Shown: positions 53,446 to 63,679 of the stretch, piece by piece
Layout: each line of letters opens with the position of its first letter
Numbering within the stretch: the stretch's first letter is position 1
Source of the DNA: Agrococcus sp. ARC_14
Lineage (GTDB): Bacteria > Actinomycetota > Actinomycetes > Actinomycetales > Microbacteriaceae
Direction: 5' to 3'
Assembly: GCF_022436485.1 (NCBI RefSeq)
Contig: NZ_JAKUDO010000001.1
Location: forward strand, 2,170,001-2,234,000
DNA: 64,000 bases
Made by a program: the position numbers and the translations under genes
The notes under the pieces: model-generated
Database searches by the model: none
What the model saw: the letters and a program-made list of their open reading frames with translations, nothing else
Told to the model about the DNA's origin: nothing

Positions 53446-54366
53446 TCAGTCCTCCCGCAGCATCTCGAGCGCGCGTGAGAGGTCGGCCGGGTAGCTCGAC
53501 TGGAAGAGCACCGGCTCGCCCGTCCCCGGGTGGCGGAAGCCCAGCCGCATCGCGTGCAGCCACTGCCGCGTCAGCCCCAGGCGCTCGCTGACCGTCGGGT
53601 CGGCGCCGTACATCGCGTCGCCGAGGCACGGATGCCGCCTGGCCGCCATGTGCACACGGATCTGGTGGGTGCGGCCCGTCTCCAGCTCGATCTCGAGCAG
53701 GCTCCCGCCGCGGAAGGCCTCGTGGGTCTCGTAGTGCGTGACGGCGTGCTTGCCGCTCGAGACGATCGCGAAGCGCCACTCGTGGCTCGGGTGCCTGCCG
53801 ATCGGCGCGTCGATCGTGCCCGTGAGCGGATCGGGGTGGCCCTGCACGGCAGCGTGGTAGATCTTCGTGACCTCGCGGTCGTGGAAGGCGGCCTTGAGCC
53901 GCGTGTAGGCGAGCTCGCTCTTCGCGACCACCATGAGCCCGCTCGTGCCGGCGTCCAGGCGGTGCACCACGCCCTGTCGCTCCGCGGCACCGGAGGTCGC
54001 GATCTGGAAGCCGGCGGCGGCGAGCGCGCCGACCACCGTGGGGCCGTGCCAGCCCATCGAGGGATGCGCCGCGACACCCGCGGGCTTGTCGACCACCACG
54101 ATGTGCGCGTCGTCGTGCACGATGCCGAGATCCGGCACCGGCGTGGGCACGATCGTGGGCTCCTCCCGCGGCTGCCACGACAGGTCGAGCCACGCGTCGC
54201 CGTGCAGCCGGTCGGACTTGCCGAGCACGGTGCCGTCCTGCACCGCGCCGCCGGTCTCCAGCATCGTGACGACCGCGGTGCGCGAGAGGCCGAGCAGCCT
54301 GGCGATCCCCGCATCCGCGCGCGTGCCGTCGAGGCCCGGCGGCACCTGCAGGTAGCGCGACTCCAT
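53446..54366 (-). CDS. RluA/RluD-family pseudouridine synthase
   Basis: A 306-residue RNA-modifying enzyme. An N-terminal S4-like RNA-binding part (GTRADAGIARLLGLSRTAVVTMLETGGAVQDG) precedes the catalytic domain with HRLDAGTSGLMVVAKSE, where Asp is the nucleophile, and RTHQIRVH. It probably modifies 23S rRNA as RluD does. Its ATG overlaps the lspA stop (TGATG), a common pairing. Confidence 0.93.
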   Translation of the reverse strand: MESRYLQVPPGLDGTRADAGIARLLGLSRTAVVTMLETGGAVQDGTVLGKSDRLHGDAWLDLSWQPREEPTIVPTPVPDLGIVHDDAHIVVVDKPAGVAAHPSMGWHGPTVVGALAAAGFQIATSGAAERQGVVHRLDAGTSGLMVVAKSELAYTRLKAAFHDREVTKIYHAAVQGHPDPLTGTIDAPIGRHPSHEWRFAIVSSGKHAVTHYETHEAFRGGSLLEIELETGRTHQIRVHMAARRHPCLGDAMYGADPTVSERLGLTRQWLHAMRLGFRHPGTGEPVLFQSSYPADLSRALEMLRED

Positions 54367-54992
54367 CAGGTGCGGCCGCCGGGTCGGTCGTCCCGGTCGA
54401 GCGTCTGCGTCGCATCCGGGTCGGCATCCTTCGAGGCCGCGGCCTTCGGCTCGTCGGTGCGGCGGATGCCGTCAAGACCGACGTTGGCGAGCACGAGCAG
54501 CACCACGCCGATCATGGAGCCGACGACGAAGATGTCGGCGACGTTGAAGATCGCCGGGAAGCCCCAGACCTGGATGAAGTCGATCACGTGGCCCACGAAG
54601 AAGCCGGGCTCGCGCGTCAGCCGGTCGGTGAGGTTGCCGAGCACGCCGCCCAGCAGACCGCCGATCGCCGCCGCCCACCGCAGCGAGCGGATGCGTCGCA
54701 GCTGCGTGACGATGAAGATGACCACGGCCGAGGCGAGGATCGTGAAGATCCAGGTGGAGCCCTCCGCGAGCGAGAACGCGGCGCCGGGGTTGCGGACGAA
54801 GTGCCACTGCAGCACCTCGCCGAGCACCTGCCGCTGCTCGCCCTCCGCCATCGAGGCGAGGACCCACTCCTTGGAGAGGAAGTCGACCACCCACGCGACG
54901 ACGGCGGTCCCGAGCACGAGGCCCAGCATCCGCCAGGTCGTCGAGCGCGGGACCGCCGCTTCGCTGTGGGTAGTCGCGCTGTCGTCAGTCAC
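54366..54992 (-). CDS. lspA: Lipoprotein signal peptidase II
   Basis: A 208-residue inner-membrane aspartyl protease with four hydrophobic segments. The catalytic aspartates are in GNLTDRL and FNVADIFVV. It cleaves lipoprotein signal peptides and would process the lipobox proteins in this window. An extended charged C-terminal tail (TDEPKAAASKDADPDATQTLDRDDRPGG) makes it longer than usual. GTG start; it stands 8 bases after the divIVA stop. Confidence 0.93.
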   Translation of the reverse strand: MTDDSATTHSEAAVPRSTTWRMLGLVLGTAVVAWVVDFLSKEWVLASMAEGEQRQVLGEVLQWHFVRNPGAAFSLAEGSTWIFTILASAVVIFIVTQLRRIRSLRWAAAIGGLLGGVLGNLTDRLTREPGFFVGHVIDFIQVWGFPAIFNVADIFVVGSMIGVVLLVLANVGLDGIRRTDEPKAAASKDADPDATQTLDRDDRPGGRT

Positions 54993-55000
54993 CGATCGGC

Positions 55001-55807
55001 TCAGTTGCCGCCCTGCCCGCCGAAGGCGAGCGAGGAGGAGCGGTCGAGGTCGCGAAGCTGGCTCTCGATGTATCCGCGCAGCTTCAGGCGGTAGTCGCGC
55101 TCGAAGCTCTTGAGCTCGTCGATCTTCGCCTCGAGGCCGGCCTTCTGCTCGTCGAGCTTCGCCTTCTGGCCGTCGAACTGCTCCTGCAGCACGACCTTGC
55201 GCTGCTCGGCCGCATCCTCGATCTCCTTCGCGGAGGCCTCGGCGGCGGCGATGAGCTCGTCGCGCTGCCGCTCGCCGGCGGCGATGTGCTCATCGTGGAC
55301 GCGCTGCGCGAGCTGGATGAGGCTGTCGGACTGCGTGACGGACGGCGACGCAGGCGCGCTCGGCGCAGCCGCGGCGGGCGCGGACTCGACGAGGGCGACG
55401 GGCTCTGCCTCGGCCTCTGCGGGAGCCTCGGCCTCTGCGGGAGCCTCGGCCTCGACGGCGGGCGCTGCGGCTGCCTCAGCAGCGGCGGCCTCGGCGGCGG
55501 CGTCGCGGTCGGCGATCTCCTTGGTCAGGCGCTCGTTCTCGGCACGCAGGCTCTCGAGCTCTGCGGTGTCGGGCTGCTCGACCGGTGCGACGACAGCCTC
55601 GGTGTCGGCGGATGCCTCGGGGGCAGCGGCGCCACCCTGCTTGAGCTGCTCGTTCTCGGCGCGGAGCGTGTCGTTCTCCTCGACCAGACGACGAAGCTCC
55701 GTGACCACTTCGTCGAGGAAGTCATCGACCTCATCCTGGTCGTAGCCGTCCCGGAAGCGCGTCGTCTCGAAGCGCTTGTGGACGACGTCGTCAGGAGTCA
55801 GAGCCAT
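55001..55807 (-). CDS. divIVA: DivIVA-domain cell-pole protein (Wag31-like)
   Basis: A 268-residue coiled-coil protein that marks poles and drives polar growth in actinobacteria. The lipid-binding N-terminus is MALTPDDVVHKRFETTRFRDGYDQDEVDDFLDEV. A low-complexity Ala/Glu/Pro linker (about residues 85-160) separates the two coiled coils. The ATG at 55807 was chosen because GAAAGG precedes it and it is the family start. It lies with sepF, yggT and ftsZ. Confidence 0.94.
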   Translation of the reverse strand: MALTPDDVVHKRFETTRFRDGYDQDEVDDFLDEVVTELRRLVEENDTLRAENEQLKQGGAAAPEASADTEAVVAPVEQPDTAELESLRAENERLTKEIADRDAAAEAAAAEAAAAPAVEAEAPAEAEAPAEAEAEPVALVESAPAAAAPSAPASPSVTQSDSLIQLAQRVHDEHIAAGERQRDELIAAAEASAKEIEDAAEQRKVVLQEQFDGQKAKLDEQKAGLEAKIDELKSFERDYRLKLRGYIESQLRDLDRSSSLAFGGQGGN

Positions 55808-55827
55808 GGCGTGCCTTTCTTGGTCAG

Positions 55828-55865
55828 CTGCCTGCCGATAGGACAGGCAGCGCAGGTTCACTGTA
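55828..55865 (-). promoter_or_regulatory. divIVA promoter and leader hairpin
   Basis: On the reverse strand TACAGT (55860-55865) is a -10 candidate. CTGCCTG and CAGGCAG (55828-55834 and 55844-55850) form a 7-bp hairpin around a 9-base loop at the start of the leader, about 20 bases before the divIVA ATG. Confidence 0.4.
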
Positions 55866-55908
55866 CCCGGCGCGATTGCGCTCCGCAGATCGTAGCGCCG
55901 AGCGGCCG

Positions 55909-56211
55909 TCAGGCGAAGCGGAGCGGCCCGATGATGGTCATGAGCAGCAGCAGCGCGAGCAGCAGCACCAGCATCGCGATGTCGAGCATCGCGCCGCCGA
56001 TACGCAGCGGCTTCACGAAGCGACGCACGAATCGCAGGGGTGGATCAGTCAGCCGGAGGAGCCACACGGAGACGAAGAGCCAGAAGCCCTTCGGCCGCCA
56101 GTCATGCCGGATCTGCCGGACGAAGTCGAGGATGATCCGCGCCCAGAGGGCGTAGAACGCGACCAGCAGTGCCGTGTGGACGACCCAGGCGAGGATCGAG
56201 ACGATCGTCAC
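55909..56211 (-). CDS. yggT: YggT family membrane protein
   Basis: A 100-residue protein with two hydrophobic segments (SILAWVVHTALLVAFYALWARIILDFV and AMLDIAMLVLLLALLLLMTIIG). The central TDPPLRFVRRFVKP motif is the YggT signature. It is a conserved neighbour of sepF and divIVA and probably has a role at the division site or membrane. GTG start, 4 bases after the sepF stop. Confidence 0.92.
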   Translation of the reverse strand: MTIVSILAWVVHTALLVAFYALWARIILDFVRQIRHDWRPKGFWLFVSVWLLRLTDPPLRFVRRFVKPLRIGGAMLDIAMLVLLLALLLLMTIIGPLRFA

Positions 56212-56215
56212 CGCG

Positions 56216-56692
56216 TCAGTGCGCGAAGACGGCGGAGTCCGCGTCCTCCTCGGCGCCCCGACCGCCCGAGACCGCGATGTGCTCCGGCGTGAGCAGGTAG
56301 ACCTTGGTCGTGACCCGCTCGATGCGACCCTCGAGGCCCTGCGTCAGACCGGCCGAGAAGTCGATCAGGCGACGCGCGTCGCCATCCGTCATCTGCGACA
56401 GGTTGATGATCACCGGCGTGCCGTCTCGGAACGCCTCGGCGATCGCCTTCGCGTCCTTGTACTGGCGCGGGTGCACCGTGAGGATCTCGCTCATGTCGTT
56501 CACCTTCTGGCTCGCTCGGAGCTTGGTGACCGGCGCGCGGCGCGGCTCCTCGGCGCGCTCCCGCTGCTGCTGGGGCTGCTGTGGTGCACGCTCGTGCTCC
56601 TCGGCCCGCTCGACGGGGCGGACCTCCTGGGTCAGCTCATCCTCCTCGGCGAAGCCGAAGTAGATCGCCGCCTTCTTCAGTGCGTTGCTCAT
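56216..56692 (-). CDS. sepF: Cell division protein SepF
   Basis: A 158-residue protein that links FtsZ to the membrane and replaces FtsA in actinobacteria. The N-terminal amphipathic helix [16 protein letters not shown] is followed by a charged linker. The SepF core has [31 protein letters not shown] and [28 protein letters not shown]. It stands just upstream of yggT and downstream of yggS. Confidence 0.95.
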   Translation of the reverse strand: MSNALKKAAIYFGFAEEDELTQEVRPVERAEEHERAPQQPQQQRERAEEPRRAPVTKLRASQKVNDMSEILTVHPRQYKDAKAIAEAFRDGTPVIINLSQMTDGDARRLIDFSAGLTQGLEGRIERVTTKVYLLTPEHIAVSGGRGAEEDADSAVFAH

Positions 56693-56719
56693 GGATCCTC
56701 CTCGTGGCGTGCGTTCACG

Positions 56720-57391
56720 CTATCCGCCGACAGGCCGGTTTCCCGTGATTGCCGTGCCGATTCGCAGGTGTGTCGCGCCGTGCTGGAGCGCTTCGCGCCA
56801 GTCGCCGCTCATGCCGGCCGAGATCCACTCGGCCGCTGGGTCGATCGTGCGCACTCGCTCGGCGTGCGCCGCGAGCCGCTCGAACGCGCTCGCGGGCTCC
56901 TCGCCGAGCGGCGCGACGGCCATCACGCCGCGCAGGCGCAGCGAGTCGGAGGCGGCGACGCGCTCGGCGAGCGCGTCGAGCCCTGTCGCCTCGATGCCGC
57001 CGCGGGCGGGGTCCTCGGTCAGGTTGATCTGCACCAGCGCGTCGCGCACCGGGCGGTCGTCGCCAGGCTCACCGCCGTCGAGCGCATCGACGAGCTCGAC
57101 CGAGTCGATCGAGTGGAGCACGTCGGCGTATCGCGCGACCTGTCGCGCCTTCTTGCGCTGCAGCTGGCCGACGAAGTGCCAGGTGAGGTCGAGCTCGGCG
57201 AGGGCCTCCGCCTTGTCGCGTGCCTCAGGGTGCCGGTTCTCGCCGAAGTCTCGATGGCCGGTTGCGGCGAGCTCGCGCACGAGCTCGACCGGGTGGAACT
57301 TGGTGACGACGACCACCGTGACATCGCGCGCCCGGCGCGCCTCCTCGAGCTGCTCGAGGAAGGCGGCCAGGCGCGCGGGGGCGTCGGTCAT
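56720..57391 (-). CDS. yggS: YggS-type pyridoxal phosphate homeostasis protein
   Basis: A 223-residue alanine-racemase-fold barrel protein (PROSC/YggS) that binds PLP and balances vitamin B6 and amino acid pools. The PLP Lys is in TVVVVTKFHPVE, and FGENR, WHFVGQLQRKK and GMSGDW are the conserved segments. It lies between ftsZ and sepF, its usual place in Gram-positive bacteria. Confidence 0.95.
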   Translation of the reverse strand: MTDAPARLAAFLEQLEEARRARDVTVVVVTKFHPVELVRELAATGHRDFGENRHPEARDKAEALAELDLTWHFVGQLQRKKARQVARYADVLHSIDSVELVDALDGGEPGDDRPVRDALVQINLTEDPARGGIEATGLDALAERVAASDSLRLRGVMAVAPLGEEPASAFERLAAHAERVRTIDPAAEWISAGMSGDWREALQHGATHLRIGTAITGNRPVGG

Positions 57392-57398
57392 GCGGGTG

Positions 57399-58586
57399 TC
57401 AGCGCAGGAAGTCGGGGAGGAACTCGTCCTCCTCCTCGTCCACCTGCGTCAGTGGCTGGACGGGGCCGGTGAGGTGGTCGGCGACCGGCGGGGCCGGCAC
57501 TGCGCGGCGCTCCACCGGCGCCTCGCCCTGCGCTGCGGGCGTGCTCTGCGACGCGGGCGCGCTCGGCGACGAGCCGCGCAGGCCCATCTCCTCGCGAGCC
57601 GCCGTGCGGATGACGGAGTCGTCCTCCTTGGCCACTGGCCCGGCGCTGTCGAAGCCCGCGGCGATGACGGTGACGCGCACCTCGTCGCCGAGCGTGTCGT
57701 CGATCACCGTGCCGAAGATGATGTTGGCCTCCGGGTGCACGGCCTCCTGCACGAGCTTCGCCGCGTCGTACGTCTCGTGGATGCCCAGATTGCTGCCGGC
57801 CTGGATCGAGAGCAGCACGCCGTGCGCGCCGTCGATCTTGGCCTCGAGCAGCGGGCTGGCAACCGCGAGCTCTGCCGCCTTGATGGCGCGGTCGGCGCCG
57901 CGCGACGAGCCGATGCCCATCAGCGCGCTGCCTGCGCCCTGCATGACCGACTTCACGTCGGCGAAGTCGACGTTGATGAGTCCCGGGGTGGTGATGAGGT
58001 CGGTGATGCCCTGCACACCCGCGAGCAGCACCTGGTCGGCGGTCTCGAATGCCTCGACCATCGAGATGCCCATGTCGCTGATCTCGAGCAGGCGATCGTT
58101 CGGCACGACGATGAGCGTGTCGACCTCGTTCTTCAGCGCCGCGACGCCGGTCTCGGCCTGCGCCTGGCGGCGACGGCCCTCGAAGGAGAACGGCTTCGTC
58201 ACGACGCCCACCGTGAGCGCACCGAGGCTCTTGGCGATGCGCGCGACGACCGGGGCACCGCCCGTGCCGGTGCCGCCGCCCTCACCCGCGGTGACGAAGA
58301 CCATGTCGGCCCCCGAGAGCGCCTCCTCGATCTCCTCCGCGTGGTCCTCGGCCGCGCGCCTGCCGACCTCGGGGTCCGCGCCCGCGCCGAGCCCCTTGGT
58401 GAGCTCGCGGCCCACGTCGAGCTTGACGTCGGCGTCGCTGAGCAGCAGCGCCTGCGCGTCCGTGTTGATGGCGATGAACTCGACGCCTCGCAGGCCGAGA
58501 TCGATCATGCGGTTCACGGCATTCACACCGCCACCGCCCACGCCGACCACCTTGATGACGGCGAGGTAGTTGTTGTTGGAAGTCAC
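57399..58586 (-). CDS. ftsZ: Cell division protein FtsZ
   Basis: A 395-residue tubulin-like GTPase forming the division ring. The GTP-binding motif [15 protein letters not shown] is near residue 106, and the start [19 protein letters not shown] is typical. An acidic C-terminal tail ends FLPDFLR, the peptide that should bind SepF. The GTG at 58586 was chosen as the family start. A TAAACT -10 candidate lies at 58625-58630. Confidence 0.97.
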   Translation of the reverse strand: MTSNNNYLAVIKVVGVGGGGVNAVNRMIDLGLRGVEFIAINTDAQALLLSDADVKLDVGRELTKGLGAGADPEVGRRAAEDHAEEIEEALSGADMVFVTAGEGGGTGTGGAPVVARIAKSLGALTVGVVTKPFSFEGRRRQAQAETGVAALKNEVDTLIVVPNDRLLEISDMGISMVEAFETADQVLLAGVQGITDLITTPGLINVDFADVKSVMQGAGSALMGIGSSRGADRAIKAAELAVASPLLEAKIDGAHGVLLSIQAGSNLGIHETYDAAKLVQEAVHPEANIIFGTVIDDTLGDEVRVTVIAAGFDSAGPVAKEDDSVIRTAAREEMGLRGSSPSAPASQSTPAAQGEAPVERRAVPAPPVADHLTGPVQPLTQVDEEEDEFLPDFLR

Positions 58587-58624
58587 GTTCCGGCCCCTCG
58601 ATCGAACTCTCAACCTCTACTTGA

Positions 58625-58630
58625 AGTTTA
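58625..58630 (-). promoter_or_regulatory. Putative ftsZ -10 element
   Basis: TAAACT on the reverse strand lies in an unusually AT-rich stretch about 40 bases before the ftsZ start. ftsZ is separated from ftsQ by 175 bases, the largest gap in the division cluster, which fits a dedicated promoter. The -35 is not clear. Confidence 0.4.
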
Positions 58631-58761
58631 GAGAATTCCTCATTTCATGCTGACATCTCCGACGGTACGGGCGCGTGTGGCACGAGCGCGGGAGCGACGG
58701 GGCGTGTCGCGGCCGGATCCGACAAGAAAAAGATTCGTCAGGTTCGCGCTGCGCGACCGTG

Positions 58762-59925
58762 TCAGTCGGCCTCGGGGTCGGCGCCGCGCACGACAGGATG
58801 CTCCGGTGCCCGCACGTCGAGCACCGCGGCCGCGGCAGGATCCTGCGTCTCCATCAGCGCCGCCACGACATCGGCCTTCAGCGGGCTCTGCTCCGGCCCG
58901 CCCCACTGCACGGTCTGGCCGCTCACCAGGGTGAGGCGGATGTCCGACGGCGTCGGCGCCTCGATGCGCTCGGTCTCGACCAGCACCTCGCTCGGCACCG
59001 ACACCAGCACGGTCGCGACGGCCTCGAACTGCTCGGTGCCGATCTCGACTCCCTCGAGGGTCGGCAGCTCCGCCGTGCTCTCATCGACCTGACCGAGCAC
59101 CACGCCAGCGGCGTCGATGACCGATGCTCCCCCATCCGTCTCGATGATCGCGACGGGCATGCGCTCGACGAGCCGCACGATCACGGTGGACGGCGGCACG
59201 ACGTCGAGCCGGAACGACTCGATCTGCGGGATCACCTGCAGCCGCTCCGCGACGCCCTGCTCGGTGACCGTCGCGATCGGCTGCCCCAGCTGATCGGCGA
59301 GCGCGTCCTCCACGAGCGCCGCGTCGATGCGCTCTGCGCCCTCGACCTGCACCTCGCGCACCGACATGAGCGGCGACCAGACGAGCCCGACGAGCAGCGC
59401 GAGCGCGAGCACCAGGCCGCCCGTCGAGAGCAGCGCGACGCGCAGCTGCCGGCGACGGGTGGCCGTGAACCTGCGGACCTCGGCCCGCTCCTGCTTCTTG
59501 CGCGCCCGCTTGGCGGCCTTCGCCTCTCGCTTGGTCTCCTTGAGCTCCTCGCGATCGAGCCTGCGCTGCGCTCGCTGCGACTCGCGCCACGCGCGGTCGA
59601 CCCGCTGCGCGTGCGAGCCGCCCTCGGTCGTCGGAGCCAGATCGTCGGCATGATCGGGCGCATCCGGCTCAGCCTCGGCTGCTGCCTCCGGCTCGTCGTC
59701 GTCGATGCCCGCGTAGGCGCTCAGCGCCCAGCGGCGTGGCTCCGGCGCATCGGGCGCGAGCTCTCCGCTCGCCCTGGCGGCCGCCTGCTCGCGGCGGCGG
59801 CGCAGCGCATCGAGGCGGATGACCTCGCGCACCTCCGCCGCGACCGAGCGGCTCGGCTCGTCCGTCGACTGCTCCGCGTCCGCCGGCCTCTCGACGCGGT
59901 GGTCGAATCCGTCGGGTCGCCTCAC
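58762..59925 (-). CDS. ftsQ: Cell division protein FtsQ
   Basis: A 387-residue bitopic membrane protein. A long charged cytoplasmic N-terminus (about 175 residues, Ala/Glu/Arg-rich) precedes one transmembrane helix ([21 protein letters not shown]). The POTRA domain follows ([22 protein letters not shown]), then the FtsQ beta domain. It links septal wall synthesis to the ring. Its start overlaps the end of murC. Confidence 0.93.
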   Translation of the reverse strand: MRRPDGFDHRVERPADAEQSTDEPSRSVAAEVREVIRLDALRRRREQAAARASGELAPDAPEPRRWALSAYAGIDDDEPEAAAEAEPDAPDHADDLAPTTEGGSHAQRVDRAWRESQRAQRRLDREELKETKREAKAAKRARKKQERAEVRRFTATRRRQLRVALLSTGGLVLALALLVGLVWSPLMSVREVQVEGAERIDAALVEDALADQLGQPIATVTEQGVAERLQVIPQIESFRLDVVPPSTVIVRLVERMPVAIIETDGGASVIDAAGVVLGQVDESTAELPTLEGVEIGTEQFEAVATVLVSVPSEVLVETERIEAPTPSDIRLTLVSGQTVQWGGPEQSPLKADVVAALMETQDPAAAAVLDVRAPEHPVVRGADPEAD

Positions 59926-61337
59926 GCGTCGTCGCCGTCCTCGAGCGCCGACAGCACCTGCGGGATGATGCGGTACACGTCGCCGCAGGAGAGGGTGACG
60001 ATGATGTCGCCCTCCTCGGCGAGCGCGGCGGCCCGCTCGGCCGCAGCCTGCCAGTCGGGCAGGAAGTCGACCTCGGCGGCGTCCTCGAAGCGCTCGGCGA
60101 CGAGCGCCCCCGTGACGCCGGGGATCGGATCCTCGCGGGCACCGTAGACGTCGAGCACCACCGTGTGATCGGCGACGCGCTCGTACACGGCAGCGAACTC
60201 CCCCGCCATGTCGCGCGTGCGGGTGTAGAGGTGCGGCTGGTGGATCGCGATGATGCGGCCATCGCCGATGATGGTGCGCGCCGCGGTGAGTGCGGCGTCG
60301 ACCTCTGCGGGGTGGTGGGCGTAGTCGTCGAACACGCGCACGCCGCGGCGCTCGCCGTGCAGCTCGAATCGGCGCCCGGTGCCGCGGAAGCCAGCGAGGG
60401 CGTGCGCGATGTCCGCCGGCGCGTAGCCGAGCGCGACGAGCGTCGCCAGCGCACCGGCGGCGTTGACGGCGTTGTGGCGGCCGGGCACGCCCACGTCGAG
60501 CTCGATGCGCTCACCGGCGATCTCGACGGTGCAGGATGCGGTGACGCCCGTGCGGATCTCCACGATGCGCACGTCCGCATCCTCGGCCTCGCCGAAGGTG
60601 ATGACGCGCTCGTGGGTGATGAGGCTCCGCACGCGCTGCGCGCCGGCGTCGTCGGCGGAGATCACGACGGCCTCGCTCGCGCGGTCGGCGAACTCGGCGA
60701 ATGCCTGATCGAACGCCGCCGGGGTGCCGTAGTGGTCGAGGTGGTCGGTGTCGATGTTCGTGATCAGCGCGACCGCGACGTCGTAGAGCAGGAACGAGCC
60801 GTCCGACTCATCCGCCTCGAGCACGAACATGTCGGAGGTGCCGTGGCCGCTCGAGGCGTCGAGCCCGGCGATCACCCCGCCGTTGACGAAGCCGGCGTCG
60901 ACGCCGAGGCCGTGCAGACCCACGACGAGCATGCCGGTGCTCGTCGTCTTGCCGTGGGCGCCGCCGACCGCGACGACGCGCTTCCCGCGCGCGAGCACGT
61001 GCAGCGCCTGCGAGCGGTGCAGCACCGGGATGCCGTGCTCGCGGGCGGCGAGCAGCTCGGGGTTGTCGGGCCAGAGCGCGCTCGTGACGACCACGGCGTC
61101 GACGCGCTGCTCGCCATCGACGGGAAGGTGCGCGGCGTCGTGCCCGATGCCGACGCTCGCGCCGCGCTCGACGAGTCGATCGACCGTCGCGGAGCCCGAG
61201 CGGTCGGAGCCGGAGACCGCGAGCCCTGCGTCGAGCATCATGTGGGCGATGCCGGACATGCCGGAGCCGCCGATGCCGATGAAGTGGACGCGCTCGATCC
61301 TCGCGGGGATCGGCTGGCTGAAGTCTGGTTCGATCAC
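59922..61337 (-). CDS. murC: UDP-N-acetylmuramate--L-alanine ligase
   Basis: A 471-residue cytoplasmic Mur ligase adding L-Ala to UDP-MurNAc. The N-terminal Rossmann motif is [14 protein letters not shown]; the ATP loop is [25 protein letters not shown] and [10 protein letters not shown] are conserved. The GTG at 61337 has GGAGG 6 bases upstream, and it overlaps the murG stop by 4 bases. The frame stays open far upstream but is not murC. Confidence 0.96.
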   Translation of the reverse strand: MIEPDFSQPIPARIERVHFIGIGGSGMSGIAHMMLDAGLAVSGSDRSGSATVDRLVERGASVGIGHDAAHLPVDGEQRVDAVVVTSALWPDNPELLAAREHGIPVLHRSQALHVLARGKRVVAVGGAHGKTTSTGMLVVGLHGLGVDAGFVNGGVIAGLDASSGHGTSDMFVLEADESDGSFLLYDVAVALITNIDTDHLDHYGTPAAFDQAFAEFADRASEAVVISADDAGAQRVRSLITHERVITFGEAEDADVRIVEIRTGVTASCTVEIAGERIELDVGVPGRHNAVNAAGALATLVALGYAPADIAHALAGFRGTGRRFELHGERRGVRVFDDYAHHPAEVDAALTAARTIIGDGRIIAIHQPHLYTRTRDMAGEFAAVYERVADHTVVLDVYGAREDPIPGVTGALVAERFEDAAEVDFLPDWQAAAERAAALAEEGDIIVTLSCGDVYRIIPQVLSALEDGDDA

Positions 61338-62416
61338 GACTGCCTCCTCGTGGCCGCGGCCCGCTCGATGAGTGCGCACATGCGGTCGCTGCCGTCGCTC
61401 GCTCCCGCCCCAGCGCTGGCGCTGGCCATCTCGGCGAGCCGATCGGCGTCCCGCAGCAGCGGCACGAGTCGCGTGCGCACCCATTCTGCCGTGAATTCGC
61501 CGTCGGCGACGAGCAGTGCGCCACCAGCGGAAACCTGGTCGGCGGCGTTCATGCCCTGCTCGCCATTGCCGTACGGCAGCGGCACGTACACGGCGGGCAG
61601 GCCGACGGCCATGAGCTCCGACACCGTGAGGCTGCCTGCGCGGCACACGACGAGGTCGGCGGCGGCGAGCGCCAGGTGCATGCGGTCGAGGTACTCGATC
61701 GCGACGTAGTGCGCGCTGCTCGCGGGCTCGAAGTCCGTCTGCCTGCCGCCGCTCAGGTGCAGGATCTGCCAGCCGGCGGCGACGATCGCGTCGGCGCTCG
61801 CCACGATCGTGCGATTGATCGAGCGCGCACCCTGCGAGCCGCCGGTGACCAGCAGCGTGGGGCGCTCGGGGTCGAGGCCGAGCGCTGCGACCGCCTCCGC
61901 CCGCAGGCCGGCGCGATCGAGACCGGTGATCTCGGGCCGCAGCGGCATGCCCACGACCTCGCCCTTGAGCGTCGTCGCCCGGTAGGACAGGCCGACGAAC
62001 TCGGTCCAGCGCGCGCCCAGCACATTCGCCATGCCGGGCTTGGCGTTCGACTCGTGGATGACGATCGGCACCCGCTCGAGGTGCGCAGCACGGTAGGCGG
62101 GGGCGGATGCGTAGCCGCCGAAGCCGACGACGACGTCGATGCCGCGGTCGCGGATCAGGGCGCGCACCTCGCGCACCGCCCGCCGCCAGCGGCCGGGGAA
62201 CCGCAGGGCTGCAGCGTCCGGCCTGCGCGGGAAGGGCAGCTTCTCGATCGTGACGAGCTCGAGGCCCGCGCGCGGCACGAGCTCGCGCTCGAGGCCCTCC
62301 GCGGTGCCGAGCACCGTGAGCTCGGCTTCTGGCATGCGCTCCCGCAGCCGCCGTGCGGTCGCGAGCAGGGGGTTCACGTGGCCGGCGGTGCCACCGCCGG
62401 CGAGCAGCACGCGCAT
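61334..62416 (-). CDS. murG: UDP-N-acetylglucosamine transferase MurG
   Basis: A 360-residue peripheral membrane glycosyltransferase that makes lipid II. The N-terminal [13 protein letters not shown] loop and the [11 protein letters not shown] segment bind the lipid acceptor; the C-terminal domain has [13 protein letters not shown] and [10 protein letters not shown] for UDP-GlcNAc. It lies 3 bases after ftsW. Confidence 0.96.
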   Translation of the reverse strand: MRVLLAGGGTAGHVNPLLATARRLRERMPEAELTVLGTAEGLERELVPRAGLELVTIEKLPFPRRPDAAALRFPGRWRRAVREVRALIRDRGIDVVVGFGGYASAPAYRAAHLERVPIVIHESNAKPGMANVLGARWTEFVGLSYRATTLKGEVVGMPLRPEITGLDRAGLRAEAVAALGLDPERPTLLVTGGSQGARSINRTIVASADAIVAAGWQILHLSGGRQTDFEPASSAHYVAIEYLDRMHLALAAADLVVCRAGSLTVSELMAVGLPAVYVPLPYGNGEQGMNAADQVSAGGALLVADGEFTAEWVRTRLVPLLRDADRLAEMASASAGAGASDGSDRMCALIERAAATRRQS

Positions 62417-62419
62417 GCC

Positions 62420-63679
62420 TCAGCCCCTCACTGCTGCGGCTCGAGGCTGCACGCCGTCGCGCTCTTCGCCGCGCGCTCTGGGATTGTCGACGCGCTCGAG
62501 CGAGAGCACGATGCCGACGATCAGCAGCGCGGCGATGAGCTGCGAGCCGCCGGAGGAGATGAATGGCAGCGGCACCCCGAGCACCGGCAGCAGGCCGAGC
62601 ACGACGCCGATGTTGACGAGCGCCTGGCCGACGAGCCACACCATGGCCGCGCCGGTGACCACGCGCGTCATCTGCTGCTTCGCCTGCTGCACGATGCGCA
62701 GCATCGTCCAGGCGAGCAGGGCGAACAGCCCCAGCACGACGACGGCGCCGAGCAGACCGAGCTCCTCGCCGATGATCGCGAAGATGTAGTCGTTGTCGGC
62801 CTCCGGCAGCCACGACCACTTGGCGCGGGAGTTGCCGAGCCCGACGCCGAAGAACCCACCCGCCGAGAGCGCCCAGGTGCCGTGCAGCTGCTGCCAGCAG
62901 CCGTCGTAGTAGTCGGCGTCGGTGCAGCCCTGCAGGAACGACGTGATGCGGGTCACTCGCGAGGGGCTCGAGAGCACCACCGGCACTGCGAGCACGGCGA
63001 GCGCCACGACGGGGAGCAGCAGGTGCCACCACCTGACGCCCGCGAACCACAGCGCCCCGAAGGAGAGCGCGACCATGATGACGACGGTGCCGAGGTCGCT
63101 GCCGAGCAGCACGAGGCCGATCGAGAGGCCCGCGACGGGCGCGGCGGGGATCCACGCCTGCCAGAAGCTGTCGATCCGCTTCTGCTTGCGCGTCATGATC
63201 ATCGCGAGCCAGACGCAGAGCGCGACCTTGACGAACTCCGAGGGCTGCAGCGAGAACCCGCCGATGCCGATCCAGTTGCGGTTGCCGCCGGCGCCGAAGC
63301 CGATGGGCGTGAACACGAGCACCTGCAGCGCGATGCCGAGCAGGATGCCGACCCAGGCGATCCGCGGCCAGGTGCCGGCCGGCAGGCGCGCGGCGACCAG
63401 CATGCAGACGACGCCGATCGAGGCGAAGGCCGCCTGCTTGACGAAGTCGGTGAAGAACGAGGCGTTCGCGACGTAGCTCTCGACCGAGGAGGACGAGAGC
63501 ACCATGATCAGGCCGAAGACCACCAGGAAGAGCGTCGTGCCCATGAGCAGCGCCGCGTTGAGCGTGGGCGCGCCGAAGATCGACCGCACGCGCACGAGTG
63601 CGCGCTTGCCGACACGCTCTGCGCGGCTGAGCCTGGCGTCAGTCGCGCGGGCGGTCGCGGGAGCCGTCGTCGTCACCAT
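62420..63679 (-). CDS. ftsW: SEDS peptidoglycan polymerase FtsW
   Basis: A 419-residue membrane protein with ten hydrophobic segments. Conserved SEDS motifs include [30 protein letters not shown] and [30 protein letters not shown], and near the end [11 protein letters not shown]. It polymerises septal glycan together with a class B PBP outside this window. Its start overlaps the murD end by 41 bases. Confidence 0.96.
   Translation of the reverse strand: MVTTTAPATARATDARLSRAERVGKRALVRVRSIFGAPTLNAALLMGTTLFLVVFGLIMVLSSSSVESYVANASFFTDFVKQAAFASIGVVCMLVAARLPAGTWPRIAWVGILLGIALQVLVFTPIGFGAGGNRNWIGIGGFSLQPSEFVKVALCVWLAMIMTRKQKRIDSFWQAWIPAAPVAGLSIGLVLLGSDLGTVVIMVALSFGALWFAGVRWWHLLLPVVALAVLAVPVVLSSPSRVTRITSFLQGCTDADYYDGCWQQLHGTWALSAGGFFGVGLGNSRAKWSWLPEADNDYIFAIIGEELGLLGAVVVLGLFALLAWTMLRIVQQAKQQMTRVVTGAAMVWLVGQALVNIGVVLGLLPVLGVPLPFISSGGSQLIAALLIVGIVLSLERVDNPRARGEERDGVQPRAAAVRG

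Noticed and set aside
59922..63155. 1077-residue frame including murC
   Set aside because: Only the part from 61337 down is murC; the rest is an out-of-frame reading of murG and ftsW.
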